DNA of 64,000 nucleotides from Sphingobium lignivorans (lineage in GTDB: Bacteria > Pseudomonadota > Alphaproteobacteria > Sphingomonadales > Sphingomonadaceae), in NCBI RefSeq assembly GCF_014203955.1, contig NZ_JACHKA010000001.1, forward strand, positions 434,001-498,000, read 5' to 3'. Below, in pieces: positions 45,217-55,878 of the stretch (position 1 is its first letter; each line of letters begins with the position of its first letter). Under the pieces are notes generated by a model. That model had not been told where the DNA came from. It ran no database searches and was given only the letters and a program-made list of their open reading frames with translations. The translations under genes were made by a program, and so were the position numbers.

Positions 45217-46086
45217 TCAGCGGCGCATCGCCTTGCTGAAGAGCGGCAGCCGCGCCAGGTCCTCGCGGTCGAGGTCGAGATGGAACTGCCCGGCGAGGCA
45301 GCGGTGATAATCGTCCGGCCCGGCAAGCACGGCCTCGTGCAGCACGCCGCCGCGATGCACCTTGAGCGCCTGTTCGGTCAGGGATGCAAAGCCGTCCGGC
45401 AAGGCGATGCTCACCACATGCAGCGTCGTGAAGCGCGTCGCCGGGCGCGTGGCGGTCCAGTGATTGCACTGGTCGAGATCGGCCTGCACGACGGGCAGCA
45501 GATCGAAGCCATATTGCGCCTGCCAGTCCGCCTGCGGGCCGGCGCGCCCGTCGGTCGCACCCGCGTCGCCGGCGCGTTCCAGCAGCCATTCCCCGCCGGG
45601 ATCGCCGGCCTCGCCGATCCTGCGCAGCCGGTGCGCCGCGCCGTCGCCGGTCCGCACGGATGCGCCGTCGCGCAGCGGCAGCGGCGGCACATAGCTGCCG
45701 CCGAAGCCCGCATCCGCGATCCAGGGAGCGCCGTCGATCTGCGCGAGCAGCAGCACATGCGTGCGCGGCGGCGTCTCGTCCGGCGCCACGCCCAGCCGCA
45801 CCCGCGCCAGCAGCGGCCGGTTGGGGATGCCGAGCATCGCCAGCATGTCGCTGAACAGGCGGTTATGCTCGAAGCAATAGCCGCCGCGCCGCCGCGTCAC
45901 CAGCTTGCCGAACACCGCGTCGCTGTCGATTGCCGGCGGCCGGCCGAGCCGGACATCGAGATTCTCGAAGGGGATGCGTTCGCGATGCGCCGCCTGCAGC
46001 GTGGCGAGGCCTTCCGCGCTGGCCGGGGGCGCGTGCTCGAGGCCGAGGCGGTCGAGATAGAGGGAGAGACGATCGGGACTGGTCAT
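45217..46086 (-). CDS. Arylamine N-acetyltransferase
   Basis: A 289-aa NAT that transfers acetyl from acetyl-CoA to aromatic amines or hydrazines. The Cys-His-Asp triad is visible: Cys in VTRRRGGYCFEHNRLFSDML, His in ETPPRTHVLLLAQI, Asp in PWIADAGFGGSYVPPLPL. HRERIPFENLDVRLGRPPAI is the conserved N-terminal motif. ATG 46086 (TSPDRLSLYLDRLGLEHAPP) matches family starts; the frame is open to 46170. Tail-to-tail with the GlsB-like gene. Confidence 0.93.
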   Translation of the reverse strand: MTSPDRLSLYLDRLGLEHAPPASAEGLATLQAAHRERIPFENLDVRLGRPPAIDSDAVFGKLVTRRRGGYCFEHNRLFSDMLAMLGIPNRPLLARVRLGVAPDETPPRTHVLLLAQIDGAPWIADAGFGGSYVPPLPLRDGASVRTGDGAAHRLRRIGEAGDPGGEWLLERAGDAGATDGRAGPQADWQAQYGFDLLPVVQADLDQCNHWTATRPATRFTTLHVVSIALPDGFASLTEQALKVHRGGVLHEAVLAGPDDYHRCLAGQFHLDLDREDLARLPLFSKAMRR

Positions 46087-46142
46087 GGTCCGGCCAGTGG
46101 CACGATTGTCGCCCGGGCTCAATCGATGCTCACCGGGCGCGA

Positions 46143-46538
46143 TCAATCGTCGCCGCCCGGCCCGACGCAATAGAAGCAGAGCTTGTTGCCATCCAGGTCA
46201 CGCACATAAGCGGCATAGAAGGCCTGGCTGCCGTCGGCGCCGCGCACGCCTGGCATGCCCTCGTCCGATCCGCCCAGTTCCAGCGCCTTGGCGTGAAGCG
46301 TGCGGACCTTGGCGCGGGTCCGCTGGCCGAGCGCGATCATCACGCCGTTGCCCGGCGTGGCGCGGCTGCCGTCATAGGGCTTGGCGACGCCGAAGATCGG
46401 CTTGCTCCAGTTCACGCCCCAGGCGGCGATCTGCGGCAGCTCGAGCAGGCGCGTGATGCCGACGCTCCCGAAGAGCGCATCATAGAAGGCCATGGCCCTC
46501 TGCAGGTCATTGGTTCCAACCGTTGTGTAGCCGATCAT
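46143..46538 (-). CDS. VOC/glyoxalase-fold protein
   Basis: A 131-aa vicinal-oxygen-chelate protein with the betaalphabetabetabeta start IGYTTVGTNDLQRAMAFYDA and the late VRDLDGNKLCFYC strand. The middle contains NWSKPIFGVAKPYDGS. These proteins act as dioxygenases, isomerases or resistance proteins; the metal-ligand pattern is not complete enough to choose. ATG 46538; the upstream 46539-46689 carries a short tandem of GATATAG and is the probable promoter. Separated from the NAT gene by 56 bp in the same direction. Confidence 0.8.
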   Translation of the reverse strand: MIGYTTVGTNDLQRAMAFYDALFGSVGITRLLELPQIAAWGVNWSKPIFGVAKPYDGSRATPGNGVMIALGQRTRAKVRTLHAKALELGGSDEGMPGVRGADGSQAFYAAYVRDLDGNKLCFYCVGPGGDD

Positions 46539-46689
46539 GGATCAAGCTCCGGTCCGGCCGTTGCGAGGCGCGCGACTCGTTTTATCACCGACGATATAGG
46601 ATATAGCGTTTCCGGGTGGGGCGGACCAGCGATGCTTGGCTGGCCGCTGCCCCGAAATGAACCTGGCGGCGCAGGCGCCCGGGCCCCGT

Positions 46690-47253
46690 TCAGCTCTCGT
46701 CCTCGGTGCCGCGGCAGACGCCCACGCGCTTGGCATTGACGGACATCTTCATGGACATCGCACCCATCGGCGAATTGCCCTCGGCCCGGGAGCTCATGTC
46801 CATGCGATAGGTGTCGGCGGAATAGTCGCCCTTCATGGTCATGGCCATCTTGCCCTCGGCGCCCCGGTCGCAGGTCATGCTTGCGTCGATCTTGCCGCCG
46901 GACAGCGAGAATTTGTCATATTTGCAGCTCTTGTCGTCCATATCGCCGGTGAAGAAGGCCTTCTGCTGCTTGACGTCTTCCTCGGTGACGCAGCTGACGA
47001 AATTGTTGGTGCGGCTGAGCTGGGCCCGCATCTGTTCCTTGGCCTCGGGCGGCATGTTGGGCACATCGATCTCGTGAATGGTCATCGCGCCTTCCCACCG
47101 GCCGGGCTGCACCATGATCGTGTCGCCGGCCCCGGATGCCGCCAGCTTCTCCTGCACTTCGGCCTGTGTCGCGTTGGTGGCCGTCACGCTGGGGCCGCTG
47201 TCGCAGGCAGCGAGGGGCAGGATCAGAGCAGTGACGATCGGGGCAAGACGCAT
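46690..47253 (-). CDS. DUF3617-family lipoprotein
   Basis: A 187-aa protein with lipoprotein leader MRLAPIVTALILPLAAC. The domain includes MVQPGRWEGAMTIHEIDVPN, FVSCVTEEDVKQQKAFFTGD, SLSGGKIDASMTCDRGAEGK and a closing SMKMSVNAKRVGVC, the DUF3617 pattern with paired Cys. ATG 47253 follows GAGAGGA by 8 bp. Function unknown; periplasmic side of the envelope. Confidence 0.85.
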   Translation of the reverse strand: MRLAPIVTALILPLAACDSGPSVTATNATQAEVQEKLAASGAGDTIMVQPGRWEGAMTIHEIDVPNMPPEAKEQMRAQLSRTNNFVSCVTEEDVKQQKAFFTGDMDDKSCKYDKFSLSGGKIDASMTCDRGAEGKMAMTMKGDYSADTYRMDMSSRAEGNSPMGAMSMKMSVNAKRVGVCRGTEDES

Positions 47254-47627
47254 CTGGATTATCCTCTCATGCTGGGAACGGCGCGACCGGCGCCCCTTCG
47301 GGGTCTGCAGGCGAGATGCCGCCTTCGATCCGGCGGGGCAAGGCCTTTCGCTTCCGGGGAGCGAAAGGGGCAGTGTGAGGAAAACGACTCCGGTGGGCTC
47401 CGCTCCCCGGAAGGGCCTGTCATCCGATACACAGCCCGGAAATGCGACGAGCCGAGCCAATAGTTCCCGGGCCAGCGGCAAGGCGTTGCTAAATCGGGTT
47501 AATTTTCTGTTACCTAATGGGATCGATTGGGCTGCAGGGGCGTATAAGGGCCGGGGCGAGGCATCTTTGCGCGTGCACGACGCGTCTGGGTGTCCGGCCT
47601 CGTGGGAAAACCATGGGAGAAAAATAC
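47254..47627. other. Intergenic region before the PEP-CTERM gene
   Basis: 374 bp without a gene. The AT-rich segment near 47489-47520 (ctaaatcgggttaattttct and on) is the likely promoter zone of the PEPxxWA-CTERM gene. Repeats of a gctccgctccccggaag / cttccggggagcg motif (near 47350 and 47400) form an inverted pair around 47353-47415. The DUF3617 promoter also lies at the left end. Confidence 0.4.
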
Positions 47628-48164
47628 ATGAAACCCTATCTCTTGGCGGGGGCGCTTGCCGCGCTCGTGGCAACGACTCCTGCTGCGCAGGCGGCTGTGT
47701 TCAACGTGGGAAGCGACAACTTCTTCCTGACCAGTGGCGATCCGTTCAGCCCGTCGATCACGGCGGTGTTCTTCAACGGCTTCGAAACGACGACGGAGTT
47801 CGACGACACCTTCCAGTTCACCATTCCCCAGAATGGCGTTGGCAGCGGGTCGATCTCGACGAGCTTCTCGAGCAACCTCAACATGCTCGTCATCGATGAG
47901 CTGTGGATCAACGATGTGCTCTACAACGTTCCCTCGACCGGCAGCGGCCAGTCGGTGACCGTGGGCAACATTCCGATCTTCGACGGCGTGCTCAACTCGA
48001 TCCGCGTTGTCGGCCGCACCTTCGGTTCGGGCAGCTATTCGGGCACGGCGACCTTCTCGGTCAGCCCGATTCCGGAGCCCGCTTCCTGGGCGCTCATGAT
48101 CGGCGGCTTCGCGCTGGTCGGCTCGGCGATGCGTCGCCGCGCGGTGAAGGTTTCCTTCTCCTGA
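47628..48164 (+). CDS. PEPxxWA-CTERM sorted surface protein
   Basis: A 178-aa exported protein. Signal peptide MKPYLLAGALAALVATTPAA is followed by a beta-rich, Ser/Thr/Gly/Phe-rich domain (FNVGSDNFFLTSGDPFSPSI, TFQFTIPQNGVGSGSISTSF). The C terminus has the sorting signal PEPASWALMIGGFALVGSA followed by MRRR, exactly the sphingomonad PEPxxWA-CTERM tripartite signal processed by an exosortase. No exosortase gene is visible in the window. ATG 47628 has GGGAGA at 47613-47618. Probably an exopolysaccharide-associated or surface matrix protein. Confidence 0.92.
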   Translation: MKPYLLAGALAALVATTPAAQAAVFNVGSDNFFLTSGDPFSPSITAVFFNGFETTTEFDDTFQFTIPQNGVGSGSISTSFSSNLNMLVIDELWINDVLYNVPSTGSGQSVTVGNIPIFDGVLNSIRVVGRTFGSGSYSGTATFSVSPIPEPASWALMIGGFALVGSAMRRRAVKVSFS

Positions 48165-48173
48165 AATTGAGGC

Positions 48174-48204
48174 TTGAGCCGCCGGCGGAGCGCCGGCGGC
48201 TCAA
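48174..48204 (+). terminator. Hairpin after the PEP-CTERM gene
   Basis: A perfect 14-bp stem (TTGAGCCGCCGGCG, loop GAG, CGCCGGCGGCTCAA) lies 9 bp past the stop. No T-run follows, but the stem is strong enough to pause or protect the transcript end. Confidence 0.6.
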
Positions 48205-48607
48205 CCCCTTGGGCAGGCAGGCGAATCGCCGCCTTTTCCCTTCCGGCAGCGCGCCGTTTCCCCCATTTTACGAACGATCCCAAGGCTGATCTCAAAGCGG
48301 ACACAGTTCGTCGCGCGCGTACCCCATAGTAAATAGAAAATTTACTTCTCTGCTGCTTAGTGATCGCACTGCACGACGCGGGCGTTCTGCAAGCGCACAT
48401 CAAGATAGCGCGATCAGGGATGTCCCGAACGGGTAGAGCCGGTGATTTTCGGCCACTGCTCGAGTGGTGGCCGGCACATGCCATAGTCGGGAGAACGGGG
48501 GCTTCGTTCACCTCAACGATCTGACTGCAAAGCAGCTGCTTTGCAGAACGACGCCGCGTGTCGACCGACTTGGCCAGAGACAACCCACTGTCAAAGGTCG
48601 CTACGCA
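48205..48607. other. Leader region of the FeeM-like gene
   Basis: A gene-free gap of 403 bp. It contains two overlapping, mutually exclusive small dyads around 48453-48474 (GGCCAC...GTGGCC and CCACT...AGTGG) and, further down, the 22-bp perfect palindrome listed separately. An AT-rich part at 48330-48350 (atagtaaatagaaaatttac) may hold a promoter. Confidence 0.4.
48525..48546. promoter_or_regulatory. Perfect 22-bp palindrome upstream of the N-acyl amino acid synthase
   Basis: Half-site CTGCAAAGCAG followed directly by its exact complement CTGCTTTGCAG, with no spacer, 61 bp before ATG 48608. Length and symmetry resemble lux-type boxes or other dimeric-regulator operators. Assignment to a LuxR-type regulator is a hypothesis only; no such gene is in the window. 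Confidence 0.55.
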
Positions 48608-49432
48608 ATGACGCTCATGCTTTTGGATCAAAGGGAGAAGGTTGGCCCTCCCTTCAGCCGCTTCCGGGACCTCGATGAGACCCAGACGCTTTATTCAGCG
48701 GATGTGACGACGGCCACGCCTGGACAGCCGTCCAGCCGGCTCGACGTCCGGCTGGCCACCAGCGATGCGGATCGCGCGGCGGCCCGCGAGCTCATCAATC
48801 ATCGCTATGAGTGGCGGGGCTATGGCAACAGCCATGTCCTTCCCGCGCGCCGGACCCATTCCACCTTCATCGCGGCGCTCGACGACGAGATCGTCGGCAC
48901 CGTCACGCTGGCGGTCGATTCCCCCGCCGGCCTCGCCGCGGACACGATCTTCCGCGATGAGATCAACAGCTATCGCCGGGTTCCGGGCGCCAGCGTTTGC
49001 GAACTGACCAAGCTGGCATTCGATGCGGAGATCCCCTCGCGCAAGCTGCTCGCCTCGCTGTTCCACATCGTCTTCATCTACGGGCGGCGTCAGCATCGCT
49101 GCACGGACCTCTTCATCGAGGTGAACCCCCGGCACCGGCGCTATTATGAAGCGATGCTGGGCTTCAAGCCTATCGGCGAGCTGCGTACCAATCCCGGCGT
49201 CAATGCGCCCGCGCAGCTGATGTGGCTGCGGGTGGCCGACATCGCCGCGCGGATCAGCGAATTCAGCGGCCAGGGCGAGGCAGCGAACAGCCGTTCGCTT
49301 TATCCCTTCTTCCTCAGCCGGTCGGACGTGCGCAATGTCCACGCCACGCTCAGCCGCGGCTTGCGCCGGAGCCCGATGCCACCGCCGGGCCTGATGGCTG
49401 GCGGCGCGGCCGGCATGGAAAATTTCGCCTGA
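48608..49432 (+). CDS. FeeM-like N-acyl amino acid synthase (GNAT-type acyltransferase)
   Basis: A 274-aa protein of the long-chain N-acyl amino acid synthase/autoinducer-synthase-like GNAT group. Core motifs are DRAAARELINHRYEWRGYGN, THSTFIAALDDEIVGTVTLA, SVCELTKLAFDAEIPSRKLL, the FHIVFIYGRRQHRCTDLFIE strand and VNPRHRRYYEAMLGFKPIGE. It should acylate an amino acid with an acyl-ACP or acyl-CoA. ATG 48608 has AAGG 10 bp upstream; the frame is open from 48464. It directly follows the PEPxxWA-CTERM gene; such acyltransferases occur repeatedly with PEP-CTERM systems. Product structure unknown. Confidence 0.8.
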   Translation: MTLMLLDQREKVGPPFSRFRDLDETQTLYSADVTTATPGQPSSRLDVRLATSDADRAAARELINHRYEWRGYGNSHVLPARRTHSTFIAALDDEIVGTVTLAVDSPAGLAADTIFRDEINSYRRVPGASVCELTKLAFDAEIPSRKLLASLFHIVFIYGRRQHRCTDLFIEVNPRHRRYYEAMLGFKPIGELRTNPGVNAPAQLMWLRVADIAARISEFSGQGEAANSRSLYPFFLSRSDVRNVHATLSRGLRRSPMPPPGLMAGGAAGMENFA

Positions 49433-49679
49433 TCCCGGCTGCATGAGCTGATCCCGGGGAGCGACTCAGGCGGCTCCAGAGTCGCTCCCGGGCCATCTCT
49501 TTCATTCCCCGGCCTGTGGGCGTGGGAGGGCACCCGGGCCGATTGATGTTGAAACGGCCCAGTCGCCGGCGGGTTCCCGAGGCCGGAATGCAGGGTTCCG
49601 CGACCGGCCGGGGCCGCCTTGCCCCACATTTGTTCTTCTCCGCATTGCCGCCGGGCGGTCCGCTCGCCATATTGCCGCC

Positions 49680-51875
<2,196 letters not shown>

Positions 51876-52040
51876 GCGGCGCGGAGGTGCCGCTGGCTTG
51901 GCGTAACGGCGTCATCCGGGGTTTTCGTCCAGGAGCAGCCTGTCGGGGTGCGAAGCCAAGTCCGTTGTGGAATTCTCCTGTTCTGACGTTGTCGAGGGGC
52001 GCCTCTAAGCGGATTGGAGGCCCTCCAGCTTAGTTCAAGG

Positions 52041-52946
52041 TCATGCAAGCCGTCCGGCGGCGAAGTCGCGCGCGAGTGCGATAAAGGCTTGGAAGGCCGC
52101 GGAGGAATTGCGCCGATTGGAATAATAGAGGCACAGCGGCACCAGCGGCGGCGTCCAGTCTTCGAGAATGCGCACGAGCCGACCCGCCGCAATGTCGTCG
52201 CGTATGTCGGCTTCCATGAAATAGCCGACCCCTACGCCGTTGGTCACCGCGATCCGGGCTAGCGACGCTTCGTCGAGGGTGATCGGGCCCTCGACATCGA
52301 GCTGCAATTCTTCGCCGCCCTTCTCGAACCGCCATCGGAACAAGGCGCCATTGGGAAGCCGCACGCGAAGGCAGGGATAAGTGAGCAGCTCCTGCGGCAC
52401 TTGCGGGATGGCCCTGCTTTCGAAAAAGGCGGGGGACGCGGCAACCGCCATGCGTCGCATCTGACCCAGCGGTATGGCGATCGCGTCGCTGGGCACCAGA
52501 TCCGCGCTGCGCACGCCCAGATCGAAGCCCGCCGCCACGACGTCGACCAGCCGTCCTTCGGTGACGAGGTCGATATGAACCTGCGGATAGCGCTGCAGAT
52601 AGGTCAGGACCAGCGGCACCATGATCTCGCGCGCCGCCGTCGCGAAGGCATTGATGCGCAATGTGCCGGACGGCGTCTCCTGCTGGGAACGCGCCGTGTT
52701 CATCGCCTTCTGGATGTCCTCCAGCGCTGGCTTGATCTGTGCGACGAAGATCCGCCCCGCATGAGTGAGCGAGACGCTGCGCGTGGTGCGATTGAACAGC
52801 CGCACGGCAAGCTCCCGCTCGAGCTTGCCCACCGCGTTGCTGATGGCCGTGGTCGACATGCCGAGGTCCAGCGCCGCCGCTCGAAACGAGCCGCACCGGA
52901 CGATGGCGAGAACCGCCTCGAGCTCGATCAGCGAATGGCGATTCAT
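52041..52946 (-). CDS. LysR-family transcriptional regulator
   Basis: A 301-aa LTTR. The winged helix-turn-helix is [54 protein letters not shown]. The effector domain begins about residue 90 ([39 protein letters not shown]). ATG 52946. It is divergent from the NTF2-SDR pair with 96 bp between starts, so it most likely controls that pair. An ATTT-N13-AAAT dyad-like element in the gap (tcgatttgtctcgattatca and after) is a possible binding site. Confidence 0.92.
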   Translation of the reverse strand: MNRHSLIELEAVLAIVRCGSFRAAALDLGMSTTAISNAVGKLERELAVRLFNRTTRSVSLTHAGRIFVAQIKPALEDIQKAMNTARSQQETPSGTLRINAFATAAREIMVPLVLTYLQRYPQVHIDLVTEGRLVDVVAAGFDLGVRSADLVPSDAIAIPLGQMRRMAVAASPAFFESRAIPQVPQELLTYPCLRVRLPNGALFRWRFEKGGEELQLDVEGPITLDEASLARIAVTNGVGVGYFMEADIRDDIAAGRLVRILEDWTPPLVPLCLYYSNRRNSSAAFQAFIALARDFAAGRLA

Positions 52947-53042
52947 TGTCCCGATATCCGCAACATCCTATGTCGATTTGTCTCGATTATCAGGCGAAAT
53001 GTCCATCGCTAAATAGGCCTCCTCACTGTCGAGGAGATGACC

Positions 53043-53372
53043 ATGTCAATGGACCTGCCCAAGCCGATCGCCGACTATGTCGAGGCGAATGCCCGTCTCG
53101 ATATCGACGGCATGTTGAAGCCCTTCCAGCGCGATGCCGTCTTCATCGACAACGGCAAGCATTTCGAGGGACAGGCGGCGATCCGCCAGCTGTTCGAGGA
53201 AGAAGTGATCCCGGTGAAGGCGATCTTCACGCCCGATACCATCCGGGAAGACGGCGACGATATCGTCGTCGAAGGTCCCGCTCATGGTGACTTCCCGGGC
53301 AGCCCGCTGCGCTTCACCTACCGCTTCACGCTGGCGGATGGCGCCATCAGGACGCTGGAGGTCACGCTATGA
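53043..53372 (+). CDS. SnoaL/NTF2-like protein
   Basis: A 109-aa protein with IADYVEANARLDIDGMLKPF, AVFIDNGKHFEGQAAIRQLF and a closing PLRFTYRFTLADGAIRTLEV, an NTF2-like fold of the SnoaL type. ATG 53043 is favoured over ATG 53037 because GAGGAG lies 6 bp before it. The stop overlaps the SDR start (ATGA), so the two are translationally coupled. Probable partner enzyme or ligand binder for the SDR substrate. Confidence 0.83.
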   Translation: MSMDLPKPIADYVEANARLDIDGMLKPFQRDAVFIDNGKHFEGQAAIRQLFEEEVIPVKAIFTPDTIREDGDDIVVEGPAHGDFPGSPLRFTYRFTLADGAIRTLEVTL

Positions 53373-54157
53373 GCATCAAGGTCGATCCCACCGAGTTCGC
53401 CGGCAAGCGCGTGCTCGTCAGCGGCGGCACCAAGGGTCTGGGCCGCGCCACGGTCGAGCGCTTCCTCGCCGGCGGGGCCCGGGTCATCACCGCCGCCCGC
53501 GCGATCAGGGACCCCATGGAGGGCGTCGAATATGTGCAGGCGGACCTGACCACGCCCGAGGGCGGCCAAGCGCTGGCCAGGGCGGCGCGCGAGCGGCTGG
53601 GCGGCATCGACATTCTCGCCCATGTCATCGGCGGTTCGGCTTCGCCGGCCGGTGGCTTCGCCGCGCTGACGGACGAGCACTGGCTCGCCGAGCTGAACCT
53701 CAATTTGCTGGCGACGGTCCGGCTCGATCGGCTGCTGATCCCGCAGATGATTGAGCGAGGCACCGGCGTGGTGGTACACATCACCTCGATCCAGTCGGTC
53801 CTGCCGCTGCCGGAATCCACGACCGGCTATGCCGCCGCCAAGGCGGCGCTCAGGACCTACAGCAAGTCGATCTCGAAGGAGCTCGGTCCCAGGGGCGTGC
53901 GGGTCAATTCCGTCTCGCCCGGCTGGATCATGACGGAGGCCGCCGGAGATTTTCTCGGAATGCTTCAGGCTGCCAATGGCGGCACGATCGACGATGCGCG
54001 CCAGTCCGTGCTCGATGCCCTGGGCGGGATCTCGATCGGGCGGGGCGCCGAGCCCGAAGAGGTGGCCGACCTCATTGCCTATCTCGCCTCGGACCGTGCC
54101 GCCGCGATCCATGGCGCCGAGTTCGTCATCGATGGCGGGACCATCCGCACCGTTTGA
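53369..54157 (+). CDS. Short-chain dehydrogenase/reductase
   Basis: A 262-aa classical SDR. The Rossmann motif is VLVSGGTKGLGRATVERF, the Asn-containing region is LAELNLNLLATVRLDRLLIP, the catalytic Ser-Tyr-Lys are in VVHITSIQSVLPLPESTTGY and AAAKAALRTYSKS, and the family end is GAEFVIDGGTIRTV. It reduces or oxidises a carbonyl/alcohol with NAD(P)(H). Coupled by ATGA to the NTF2-like gene and divergent from a LysR regulator. Confidence 0.92.
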   Translation: MSIKVDPTEFAGKRVLVSGGTKGLGRATVERFLAGGARVITAARAIRDPMEGVEYVQADLTTPEGGQALARAARERLGGIDILAHVIGGSASPAGGFAALTDEHWLAELNLNLLATVRLDRLLIPQMIERGTGVVVHITSIQSVLPLPESTTGYAAAKAALRTYSKSISKELGPRGVRVNSVSPGWIMTEAAGDFLGMLQAANGGTIDDARQSVLDALGGISIGRGAEPEEVADLIAYLASDRAAAIHGAEFVIDGGTIRTV

Positions 54158-54645
54158 GCGGCCATCCGGCGCTCGTCCTCGGGGGAAGCTCCTCGCGCAA
54201 ATGCTGAACGGCAGCTTCTGACAGGGGCTGCCGTTCCACCTGTCGCACGAGAAGGACGGCTTGGTCCCTCCGGGCCGTTTCATTTCCGACGCGCGGATAA
54301 TTTCAGTGTGTTTTTCATAGCACTATTGGGCGCGCGATGCAGTATAACGCTGCCACGGCACAGTGAAACCGATTGACTCAAGGTTGATGAACTCTACAGA
54401 GACTGCCGGTCGTTTCGGGCTGCGCTGGCGGTCCGGAGGCGAGATACAATCAGCCACACGCCAAGCTTAATGCCCTGTTCATGGCGGAAGGACCACATGG
54501 CCGCAGGCCATGGCTGGCCGGCCGGCGGGGGGACGAGAATGTTGCAGCTGCGAAATTTCTTCGAATCCGGCTTGTCGGTGGTGATTTATTCGGATAATAC
54601 AGTTCGGACCACGAGGGGCGCTCATGCGCCGAGGCGGCGGAACCC
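54158..54645. other. Gene-free region upstream of the RND efflux operon
   Basis: 488 bp with no supportable gene. A plausible sigma-70-like promoter is described separately (54373-54400). AT-rich segments at 54290-54330 and near 54580-54602 stand out. The large minus-strand frame that enters here is antisense shadow. Confidence 0.4.
54373..54400 (+). promoter_or_regulatory. Predicted promoter for the RND operon
   Basis: TTGACT (54373-54378), 16-bp spacer, TACAGA (54395-54400). It lies about 245 bp before the first gene, implying a long leader. Confidence 0.35.
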
Positions 54646-55821
54646 ATGAATTACGAAACCAACATGAAATACGAGGCCATGCTGGGGGACGAAATCGACG
54701 CGGAGACGGCCCGCAAGCGGCGCAGGATGCTCCTTTTCGTTGGCCTTGGCGTGTTGCTCGCGCTCGCGGTCTTCATTGGCTATCGCATGTTTGCCGGCTC
54801 CGGCAACGAGGGTGAGACGGCCAATCAGGTCCCGCTGGTGACGGTCGCCGTGCCCGGGCAGGAAGCGGTCACGCGCATGGCGAATGCCACCGGCACGCTC
54901 GCGGCCCGCGTCGACATGCCCGTGGGCGTGGTGGGCGAGGGCGGTCGCGTCCTCGCGGTCCATGTCCAGCCGGGCGATCGCGTCGGGGCCGGCCAGATCC
55001 TCGCCTCGATCGAGCGTTCGGTCCAGGCCGAGCAGATCGCGCAGCTGGCCGCCAGCGTGGAAGTGGCGAAGGCCGATGCCAAGCTCGCCCAGAACAATCT
55101 CGATCGTGCCCGGGCCCTGCTTTCGGACGGCTTCGTCTCGCAGGCCGATATCGATCAGCGCGTCGCGACGCGGGATGCCGCCGTGGCGCGGGTCAATGTC
55201 GCGGCTGCCCAGCTCAATTCCATGCGCGCGCAGGTCGGCCGGCTCGATATCCGTGCCCCTGCCGCCGGCATCGTGCTCACCCGTGATGTCGAGCCCGGCC
55301 AGGTGGTCAGCGGCGGCAGCGGTGTGCTGTTCCGTATCGCCCGTGGCGGCGAGATGGAGCTGCGCGCCCTGCTTTCGGAAGACGAGCTTGCCCGCCTGAA
55401 GATCGGCACGGTCGCGAATGTCACGCCCGTCGGCTTCGAGCGCAGTTTCGAGGGCCATGTCTGGCAGGTGTCGCCGGTGATCGACCAGTCGACCCGGCAG
55501 GGCATCGCGCGCATCGCGCTGCCTTATGATCCTGCCCTGCGCCCCGGCGGCTTCGCCAATGCCCAGATCGCGATGGAGCGGCTGGATGCTGCGGTGCTGC
55601 CGGAATCGGCGGTGCAGAGCGACCAGAAGGGCAGCTTCGTCTACATCGTGGGCAAGGACAACAAGGTCGAGCGCCGCGACGTGCGGACCGGTGCGGTCAC
55701 CGCTGGCGGCATCGCGATCACGCAGGGTCTCCAGGGTGGCGAGAAGGTGGTGCTCTATGCGAGCGGCTTCCTCAACCCCGGCGAGACGGTGAATCCGCGA
55801 ATCGAGAAGAAGAGCAGCTAA
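54646..55821 (+). CDS. RND efflux periplasmic adaptor (membrane fusion protein)
   Basis: A 391-aa HlyD/AcrA-type adaptor. A signal-anchor helix (LLFVGLGVLLALAVFIGYRM) follows a charged N terminus. Next come a lipoyl/barrel-sandwich half (GRVLAVHVQPGDRVGAGQIL), a helical hairpin (ARALLSDGFVSQADIDQRVA) and the second lipoyl half (LDIRAPAAGIVLTRDVEPGQ). It bridges the pump to an outer-membrane channel. ATG 54646, with ATG 54664 as alternative. The pump gene begins 57 bp later; no TolC-like gene is in the unit. Confidence 0.92.
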   Translation: MNYETNMKYEAMLGDEIDAETARKRRRMLLFVGLGVLLALAVFIGYRMFAGSGNEGETANQVPLVTVAVPGQEAVTRMANATGTLAARVDMPVGVVGEGGRVLAVHVQPGDRVGAGQILASIERSVQAEQIAQLAASVEVAKADAKLAQNNLDRARALLSDGFVSQADIDQRVATRDAAVARVNVAAAQLNSMRAQVGRLDIRAPAAGIVLTRDVEPGQVVSGGSGVLFRIARGGEMELRALLSEDELARLKIGTVANVTPVGFERSFEGHVWQVSPVIDQSTRQGIARIALPYDPALRPGGFANAQIAMERLDAAVLPESAVQSDQKGSFVYIVGKDNKVERRDVRTGAVTAGGIAITQGLQGGEKVVLYASGFLNPGETVNPRIEKKSS

Positions 55822-55878
55822 AGGCGCGTCCGCGCCGGCGATCGGCCGGCGGGTCGCAGCCTGACGGAGCAAGTGGCT

